11,083 nucleotides of DNA from Bacteroidales bacterium UBA3764 (GTDB lineage Bacteria > Bacteroidota > Bacteroidia > Bacteroidales > UBA932), in assembly GCA_002371115.1 (NCBI GenBank), contig DFFY01000047.1, forward strand, positions 1 through 11,083, written 5' to 3'. Each line of letters begins with the position of its first letter. The first letter of the stretch is position 1. The translations under genes were made by a program, and so were the position numbers. Shown piece after piece: positions 1 through 6,300 of the stretch. The notes beneath the pieces were generated by a model. The model saw only the letters and a program-made list of their open reading frames with translations, did no database searches and was not told where the DNA came from.

Positions 1-1019
1 TGCGAATTGAGGGGCAGGGCGTGTCGCCGGGTGAGGAAAACGATACCTACATATTCAAGCCCACGTCGCACAAGGTGACGCTCACTTTCATCTCCACCAC
101 CAGCTATGCCGACGAGTTCTCGGTAACGCTGGAGGCCGATGAATACACTACCGGCTTCGTGCAGACCTACCGTTTCCCGATGCTTCAGCTTATGGATGGT
201 CATCCTCTTAGCACTTCCAGCGGCGGCTGGGCCAACAACTTATGGTCCAACGTTGCCTGGGGCTATGTGAACCGCGACAACAACAAGACCGTTCTGCTTG
301 GATACAAGGACCATCCGAACCAGGTGAATACGCCTATTACCATCAATATCACTTCCGGATTGCAGAAGCCCCAGGTGCGGGGGACGGCGGTTTCGTTCCC
401 TTATACTCCTACCGGCCCGCGTCATGTCAATGGTGACAATACCTATCACGAGTTCGAGTTCCGTACCGTGCCCGGTGACCGTGACGTGGATCTTACCTTC
501 TCATCGCCGGGTTACATTACCGAGCGCATCCACACGGGCCGTTTCCAGGGTAATATCCGTACAATGAAGGTCACCAAGGACAATGTGTTCAAGAAGAAAA
601 ACGCTTATGGCTTTACTGTGGCTAATCCCAAGTTCGCCTATCAAGAAGACCAGGGTAGTGTAGAAGTTGTGTTCTCTGAGATTTCGGCCGAAACCGACGC
701 TAAGGTATTTCTGGATGCGGGCGGTACCTATACCATTACCATAACCAGCAAGAACAGCACCCAGACACTGTTCTATGTGGATATGTTCTTTGACGTTGCT
801 TCTGGTGTAGTATATGCTCCGGAGTCATTCACGCCTTCGGTTGGGACTGTCGAGAAGTACCCTGGCAGCAACAACCAGTATGTATGGCACATACCGCGCG
901 GTAACCTTAGTGCATCGGTAAGCTTCAAGGCCCCGGATAACAGGAATATCCTCATGAACACCATGTACATCAAGTCGTTTAACGGTGTCCTCAAGGAAAA
1001 CGGCGTCGTGATTCCTTAG
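1..1019 (+). CDS. C-terminal part of a beta-rich, probably exported protein of unknown function (5' end outside window)
   Basis: The reading frame is open from base 3 and continues off the left edge, so only the last ~338 codons are seen; the GTG at 21 is an internal valine rather than a start. I do not recognise the family. The visible part has few cysteines, is rich in Thr, Ser, Asn, Tyr and Val, and alternates short strand-like stretches (for example VTLTF, VDLTF, YTITITS), as in extracellular beta-sandwich proteins. A loose motif recurs three times: an Asn/Asp-rich turn plus Tyr, then ~10-15 residues later V-x-L/V-x-F, starting near 39, 435 and 870. This suggests three modules of about 130-145 residues. 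No transmembrane segment, sortase signal or type IX secretion tail is evident at the C-terminus, which ends in ENGVVIP. It is convergent with pbpC and shares four bases with it. A Bacteroidales cell-surface protein or adhesin is a guess only. The gene is real with high confidence; its function is unknown. Confidence 0.75.
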   Translation, partial: RIEGQGVSPGEENDTYIFKPTSHKVTLTFISTTSYADEFSVTLEADEYTTGFVQTYRFPMLQLMDGHPLSTSSGGWANNLWSNVAWGYVNRDNNKTVLLGYKDHPNQVNTPITINITSGLQKPQVRGTAVSFPYTPTGPRHVNGDNTYHEFEFRTVPGDRDVDLTFSSPGYITERIHTGRFQGNIRTMKVTKDNVFKKKNAYGFTVANPKFAYQEDQGSVEVVFSEISAETDAKVFLDAGGTYTITITSKNSTQTLFYVDMFFDVASGVVYAPESFTPSVGTVEKYPGSNNQYVWHIPRGNLSASVSFKAPDNRNILMNTMYIKSFNGVLKENGVVIP

Positions 1020-3274
1020 TCTATAGTAAAGCCTACACTTGCAGTATTGCCCTCGTCGTCCACAACGGTGAGGGTATGTTTTCCTTTTTCGGGGGCAAGC
1101 CTCAGTTCATGGATGAATTTGGTTTCACCGATGAAGGCCTGGTCCAGGTGCCACCAGAGGGTGGCATCTTTTTTATGGTGCGCCGCACGGAACACCACAC
1201 CTTCCACGGCGCCGTTCAATTGCCGGGGAAGGGTGAGCCTGCTGCCGGAGGCGGGGTAAATGAACGCGAGGGCCTTTTCCTGCCGGGTTTTGCGTGCGCC
1301 GGCGTATTCCGGATGGTGGGGCCTGTAATACCACTCCATGGCGGGCGGCAGAACAAACTCGCCGTCCCTGTGATAGGGGCAGGGGGCGGTATCCAGTCCG
1401 GCGGCCGGAATGAGGAGGTCTTCTTTCTCCGGGCACTCGGGCCCTGCCAGCATGCCGGATTGCCGGCATACCGCTGCCCAGACCGGAGGGAGATCTCTCC
1501 GCTCGCTGTGCTCGGTCGAGATGACAGAATTGTCATTTCGAGTGGAGCCGGAGGCAGTATTGTCATTTCGAGCGAAGTCGAGAAATCTCATTTCAAACCA
1601 TTCGTCACTCTCCGGGAGCAAGTTCAGAATATCGAACATCACCGGTCCGGCCGCCCGGGCACCCGTGAGCCCGGGGACGCCCTGTCCCTGGGCATTCCCG
1701 GCCCATACGCCAATGGTGTAGGCCGGTGTCATGCCCACCGCCCAGGCATCGCGGAAACCGTAGCTGGTGCCGGTTTTCCAGGCCGCTTTGCGCACGGAGC
1801 GGATGAGGCGCCAGTCCAGCTCGTCCGGCCGGTTTACCTCCTTCAGCGCATCCAGGGTGTACCAGAGTGAGATACGCTCGCCACTTTCAGTGGCTCGGTA
1901 TGACAGGGAAGGGTGGTTGTCCTCCCGAGTGTATCTCCTCACCATCCGCGCATATGCTGCCGTCACCTCGTCTAAACGCGCCTCGGCGCCGCCCAGAATG
2001 AGTGACAGTCCGTAATGCTCCGGCGCTTCCGTGAGCGTACTCAGCCCCGCTTCCCGCAGCAGCGCATGGAATTTGGGCACGCCATATTGCCGCAGCAGAT
2101 ACACCGCCGGTACGTTGAGGCTCCGCGCCAGCGCCTCGCCCGCCGGCACCGCTCCGTAGAACTGCCGGTCAAAATTCTGCGGAGCAAAACCGCCCAGATT
2201 CATGGGCACGTCCGGCAGCAGCGTCCGGGGCAGGATCACCCCCTCCTGCAACGCCGCCGCATACAAAAAAGGCTTCAGAATGCTCCCTGTACTTCGGGGC
2301 CGTGCCGCCACGTCCACCTGCATTCCCGGTCGTTCGCGGTCCATGCAGGCATTGCCCACATACGCCACCACAGACCCACTGGCATTGTCAATGACCACTG
2401 CTGCCATGTCCGCCACGCCTTCCGCCGCCAAGTCGTTGGAACGCCGGTCCACGGCCTCGGAAACGGCTTTTTGCAGGCTGATTTGCAGCGTGGTGCGGGT
2501 CCGTTCCCCCTGAGGGCAGCGGTTCACGTAATGCGGTGCCAGGGCTGGCAGGGGCAGGGGAGCCCCCGGCAACGGCTCCTCGATGGACGCCTCATAGGTG
2601 TCCTTGTCAATATCCCCGTGTGCCAGCAGCCGCCCCAGCAGGCGGTTGCGCTTGGCCAGGAGTTGCTCCCGGCCCCGGGCCAGGTGCAGCGTTCCGGGCG
2701 CATTGGGCAGGATGGCCAGCGTAGCCGCCTCTGCCCAGGAAAGTTCGCTGGCCGGTCGGCCAAAATAGCGCCAGGAAGCCGCTTCCAGTCCCACGACATT
2801 GCCTCCGTAGGGTGCATGGGCGGCATACAGCGCCAGGATGTGTCTCTTGGAATAGCGGAGCTCCAGCCGCGTGGCCTGCACTGCCTCAATGGTTTTCTGC
2901 CACAGGGTGCGCTCCTTCTGCCGGGACAGGCGAATCACCTGCATGGTGAGGGTGGAGCCGCCGCTCACCACGTGCCCGGCCCGGACATTGTCCACGGCCG
3001 CCCGCACCAGCGCCACCGGGTTCACGCCCGGGTGCCACCAGAACGCCCGGTCCTCAAACTGGACCAGGGCCGTGGCGTAGCGCTCCGGCACCGTGTCGGA
3101 GGGCGGAAAGCGCCACTGCTCGTCCGCGGCAATCCGGGCGCCCAGTAACTCGCCCTCCGCACTCTCTACCACGGTGGAATAGCTCACGTCCTTGAACAAG
3201 TGCCGCGGCAGGCAACACAGCCAGGCCAAAACCAGCCCGGCCACAACTCCCCATATGACACGTCTCGTCCTCAT
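1016..3274 (-). CDS. pbpC: Penicillin-binding protein 1C (bifunctional glycosyltransferase/transpeptidase)
   Basis: Class A penicillin-binding protein of the PBP1C branch. It polymerises lipid II glycan strands and carries a penicillin-binding transpeptidase domain on the outer face of the inner membrane. Layout (752 aa): N-terminal membrane anchor ~6-24; GT51 glycosyltransferase ~35-240 with the motif containing Glu74-Asp75 and HPG 81-83, and GGSTLTMQ at 105-112; transpeptidase ~290-555 with SxxK Ser331-Lys334, SLN 385-387 and KTGTS 500-504; then the Cys-containing PBP1C linker (CRQSG near 603) and a C-terminal BiPBP_C-type beta domain ~667-752. All catalytic motifs look intact. Residues ~562-595 are encoded by an inserted dispersed repeat and are absent from ordinary PBP1C proteins as I know them. 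The start ATG at 3274 is chosen because the anchor follows at once; it lies inside a palindromic repeat, with no Shine-Dalgarno sequence. It is downstream of the A2M gene by 76 bases, the classic a2m-pbpC pairing. Confidence 0.96.
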   Translation of the reverse strand: MRTRRVIWGVVAGLVLAWLCCLPRHLFKDVSYSTVVESAEGELLGARIAADEQWRFPPSDTVPERYATALVQFEDRAFWWHPGVNPVALVRAAVDNVRAGHVVSGGSTLTMQVIRLSRQKERTLWQKTIEAVQATRLELRYSKRHILALYAAHAPYGGNVVGLEAASWRYFGRPASELSWAEAATLAILPNAPGTLHLARGREQLLAKRNRLLGRLLAHGDIDKDTYEASIEEPLPGAPLPLPALAPHYVNRCPQGERTRTTLQISLQKAVSEAVDRRSNDLAAEGVADMAAVVIDNASGSVVAYVGNACMDRERPGMQVDVAARPRSTGSILKPFLYAAALQEGVILPRTLLPDVPMNLGGFAPQNFDRQFYGAVPAGEALARSLNVPAVYLLRQYGVPKFHALLREAGLSTLTEAPEHYGLSLILGGAEARLDEVTAAYARMVRRYTREDNHPSLSYRATESGERISLWYTLDALKEVNRPDELDWRLIRSVRKAAWKTGTSYGFRDAWAVGMTPAYTIGVWAGNAQGQGVPGLTGARAAGPVMFDILNLLPESDEWFEMRFLDFARNDNTASGSTRNDNSVISTEHSERRDLPPVWAAVCRQSGMLAGPECPEKEDLLIPAAGLDTAPCPYHRDGEFVLPPAMEWYYRPHHPEYAGARKTRQEKALAFIYPASGSRLTLPRQLNGAVEGVVFRAAHHKKDATLWWHLDQAFIGETKFIHELRLAPEKGKHTLTVVDDEGNTASVGFTID
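1490..1591. repeat. Dispersed inverted-repeat element inserted in frame within pbpC
   Basis: The left arm (1490-1525) begins GAGATCTCTCCGCTCGC and ends TCGAGATGACA. The right arm (1560-1589) runs from TGTCATTTCGAGCGAAG to GAGAAATCTC. The arms are imperfect inverted copies. Between them the 14-mer ATTGTCATTTCGAG occurs at 1529 and again at 1559, a 30-base period. In the pbpC frame the element reads RFLDFARNDN...RNDN...VISTEHSERRDL, a recognisable translation product of short palindromic repeats scattered through many bacterial genomes, including Bacteroidota. It spans 102 bases, a multiple of three, and has no stop in the pbpC frame, so the gene stays open. I see no clear target-site duplication. 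That this is a repeat-type insertion is recognised by pattern; its copy number in this genome cannot be seen here. Confidence 0.85.
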
Positions 3275-3298
3275 TTTTGCCCATTTTTAAGGACGAGA
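3263..3298. repeat. 36-bp palindromic repeat, unit B, containing the pbpC start codon
   Basis: Perfect 8-base inverted arms, TCTCGTCC (3263-3270) and GGACGAGA (3291-3298), enclose 20 bases. It aligns without gaps to unit A (3314-3349) at 26 of 36 positions. The pbpC ATG (complement of 3272-3274) sits in the loop directly beside the stem, so codons 2-4 of pbpC form one arm. Confidence 0.75.
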
Positions 3299-3322
3299 GG
3301 GTCAAATCCCCCCTCTCATCCT
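3290..3322 (-). promoter_or_regulatory. Intergenic hairpin between a2m and pbpC
   Basis: AGGACGAGAGGG (3290-3301) and CCCTCTCATCCT (3311-3322) are complementary over 12 positions; on the minus-strand transcript the only irregular pair is a G-U. The loop is 9 nt. No run of T follows on the minus strand, so this is not a standard terminator. It uses one arm from each 36-bp repeat and so competes with the hairpin that each repeat can form alone. A role in mRNA processing, stability or control of pbpC translation is inferred. Confidence 0.5.
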
Positions 3323-3349
3323 CAAAACCGCCCGTTTTCAGGGACGAAA
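3314..3349. repeat. 36-bp palindromic repeat, unit A, just after the A2M stop codon
   Basis: Ungapped relative of unit B (26/36 identical, GCCC core at the same offset). On the minus-strand transcript its outer arms UUUCGUCC and GGAUGAGA pair over 8 bases with two G-U wobbles. The loop can form a further AAAAC/GUUUU stem around GGGCG, giving a nearly continuous hairpin. It begins one base after the A2M stop. Confidence 0.7.
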
Positions 3350-3350
3350 A

Positions 3351-6300
3351 CTAGGGCTGTACCAGGGCCACCCCGGGGGCGGTGGCGGCTGCTACCCCGG
3401 GCTCATACATGGCCTCCACCGTGGCGGCGGGCAGCACGAAGCGGCCTTCGTAGGCGGCCCGCAGCTGCACGCTGAACGTCTTGAAACGTCCTGCGGGCAG
3501 GCCGAAGTACCAGCGCACGGCATTGTCGCGGATGTCCTTGTGGTCGTAGCCGTCCTCCGCGCCACCGGCCATGCGGTCGTTCACAATCTCCCAGCCGGAG
3601 GGTACGTTCAGGCTCAGGGCCAGGTGCTGCATGTCGCGGCCGGCCTGCTTGGACTGCACCTTGATGCGTGCGGTAAAGCGGGTGCCTTGCTTCAGAGAAG
3701 CGGGCTGAACCGGGGCGCCGTCGGCATCGACATAACTTACTTCAATGCCCAGGCCGTTGCCGGATGCCGGCTGGGGCTCGCGGGAAACCGTGGCCAGGGT
3801 GACGTACACCGTGCCCTCGCTGTTGTTGGTAAGCACCCCGTTCTCCAGCACCGTCTGGGCCTCGCGGGTGGGCACTTTCCGGAACAGGCGGGCCAGGGCC
3901 ACGGCGGCAAAGGCGCTCTCCTGCGTGGACAGCATGCGGTCCAGCGGCAGTTCCTGTGCCAGGGACATGGCTTCACCCATGCGGTCGCAGAGCACCAGGG
4001 CTTCCAACGCGGCAAAACGGTCGCGTGTGGCGCTGCCGTAAGTGAGGTTATACGGACTGTATTCCGGGAAGTCGCGTCCTACGGCATCCAGCACGGTTCC
4101 GGCCGTGGAGGCCTTGCCGCTCAGGGCATAGGCGCTCGCAAGCAGCCACTGGGCCTGCGGGGTAAGTTCCCTGGCTTCACGGAGGCGGTTCATGCCTGCC
4201 TGGGACGATGCCCCGGCAACGGCCAGGCTGTAGAGCCGATACGCCTCGTCGGCCTGCGAGAACAGCGAATTCCCGGCTATGCGGTACGCCTGCGAGAGCT
4301 TCTCCTGGTAGCCCTTCCAGGCTTTGAGTACGCCGTCGTTCACCTCAAAACCGGCCTTCTGCGCCTGTACCAGCAGGATGCCGGCCATGGACGATACCCA
4401 GCTGTCGGACCGGCCGCCGCCCCAGTAGCCAAAGCCACCGTCGGCGTTCTGCCGGGCATAAATCCGGGCGATGATGGCTGGCACCAGGGCGCGCACCTCG
4501 GTGGAGTCGGCCGCATTGAGTTGCGGCAGCAGGTTCACCAGGGTGAGCCCGCGGGCGCTCAGCTGCTCGGTGCAGTCGTAAGGGTAGTCGCGCATGTTGG
4601 CGTACAGTCCGTGGGCGTCCGGCACCGGGAAGGCGCTTACCTGAAGCTGCCCTTCGGCCACCTTGCGGCTGGCACCGGCGGTCAGGGAGAAGCGTTCCAC
4701 CCGGGTTACGGGGGCCTGCGGCTGCACAATGGGCAGGGCAATTTCCTCGGTAGCCTTGTGCCCGGCGCCGCTGGCGGAAACGCGGATATGCGCCACGCCT
4801 TCCTGCGCCAGGGCCTTCATTTGAAAGCTTATCAGCTGGTCTCCGGTGCTGTTGAAATGCACCCGTGCCGTGTGGCTGAGCAGTTCCACAGGGCCATCGG
4901 CCTCCAGTGTCACGGCAACATCTTTCACGCCCTCTTCCAGGGCGAACACGTTCACCGGAACGCTCACCTGCTCGCCGCAACCCAGCTGGCGGGGCAGGGT
5001 GGAAAGGACCATAAGCGGACTCTGCACGGGAACGGTCTTCTGGGCGCTTCCGAATGCGCCGTCGCGGGCCGCCACCACCATCACGCGCACGCTGCCTACG
5101 TACTGGGGCAGTTCCACGCGGAGCGCATCGGTCCCATTGGCCGCCACGGTGCGGGGGCCGAAGGTGAGCACCACGGGGTTGAAGCGGTTGTCCTTGCGCG
5201 CGCTGCGCACGGCATCCTCGTCACCGCCGATGGCAGCAGTAGGTTGCAGTTGGCCGTTCCTGGCGCCGATGACCTGGTCGTACAGGTCCCAGGTTTTTAC
5301 GCCCAGGGCTTCCACCTTGTTCATGCGGGCCCACGGGTCCGGCGTCTTGAAGGCGGTGAGGTCCAGCAGGCCTTCGTCCACAAGGGCCAGCGTATAGGTC
5401 ATGGGACGGCCGTTTTTCTCGGACACCTTGATGGTGAAGGCTTCTTCCGGATGCAGTTTTTCCGGCATCTGCACCTGCGGGTACAGTTTGGACCCGGGGT
5501 TCTCTACCAGCACACGCTGCACGCCGTACAGCCGCAGCGGCAGGTCATTCACCGCCGCGCCGTACGGCTGTACCAAGGTGATGTGTACGTACAGGTTGGG
5601 CGCCATTTCCGGGGTGACGGTAAAGCGCCAGGGTGTATCCGCTTCCGAGAGTTTCACCCATTCGCGGCTGAGTACCGTACCGGCATTTTCCAGCGAAACC
5701 AGCGCCTGGGCGCCCGGAGCGGCGGGGATATAAACGGTGGCCTGGTCTCCTACATTATAGGAAGGTTTGTCGGTGGAGAAACTGAGCATGGTAAGGGTTT
5801 CCGGGTCCTTGCGGCTCGCGCGGCCTTCGTAGTCCGGCCAGTCGGCCAGGAATTCCCGCCCGCTCATATGACCCGAGTCCCGGTCCCGCACCAGCAGCAG
5901 GTAGCGGCCCCAATCGGCCTTGGGAATGTTGATAAATACCGTTACGTCCTGAACGGCAGAGGTGAGGACACCGCTTTTTACCACATTTACGGAAGTTCCG
6001 TTTACGTAGGAGTTCAGGCTGTTGTCATGGCTGCTGGTCCACCACCAGTTCCAGCCCACCTTGAACAATACATATTCCAGTACATGGCCTTTTACCGGAC
6101 GGCCTTTGGCATCTACCACGGCAATGTCGGCGGAGTGGGTCTTGTCCGTCACCAGGTACTCGGCCTTGGGCAGTTTGATGCCCACGTAGGCGCTGTAGGG
6201 GGAAAAGGGGAGGGTTTGGGTAGTAAAGCTTTCCTCGCCGCTTTTTTCCTCTACGGAAGTAACTACAAAGGCTTGTAGCATGCCGGGGGCATCGGGCGCT

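Noticed and set aside
1452..1469. Perfect 7-base hairpin ATGCCGG-ATTG-CCGGCAT close to the pbpC repeat insertion
   Set aside because: It encodes the CRQSGM part of the normal PBP1C linker, so the dyad is explained by coding sequence.
1490..1591. CRISPR array, because of the 30-base spaced repeat
   Set aside because: Only two short copies of a 14-mer, lying within a coding frame and within inverted arms; no spacers and no cas genes.
2015..3148. 377-codon open frame on the plus strand
   Set aside because: Antisense shadow of the glycosyltransferase and transpeptidase domains of pbpC; composition is Arg/Gln/His-rich and low in structure.
3290..3322. The a2m-pbpC hairpin as a transcription terminator
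   Set aside because: No T run follows the stem on the minus strand; the next bases are TAAAAATGG.
3540..6278. 912-codon open frame on the plus strand
   Set aside because: It lies wholly antisense to A2M, whose domains and motifs are unmistakable. Its product is rich in Gly, His, Gln, Val and Arg with no domain or signal; long antisense frames are common in GC-rich genes.
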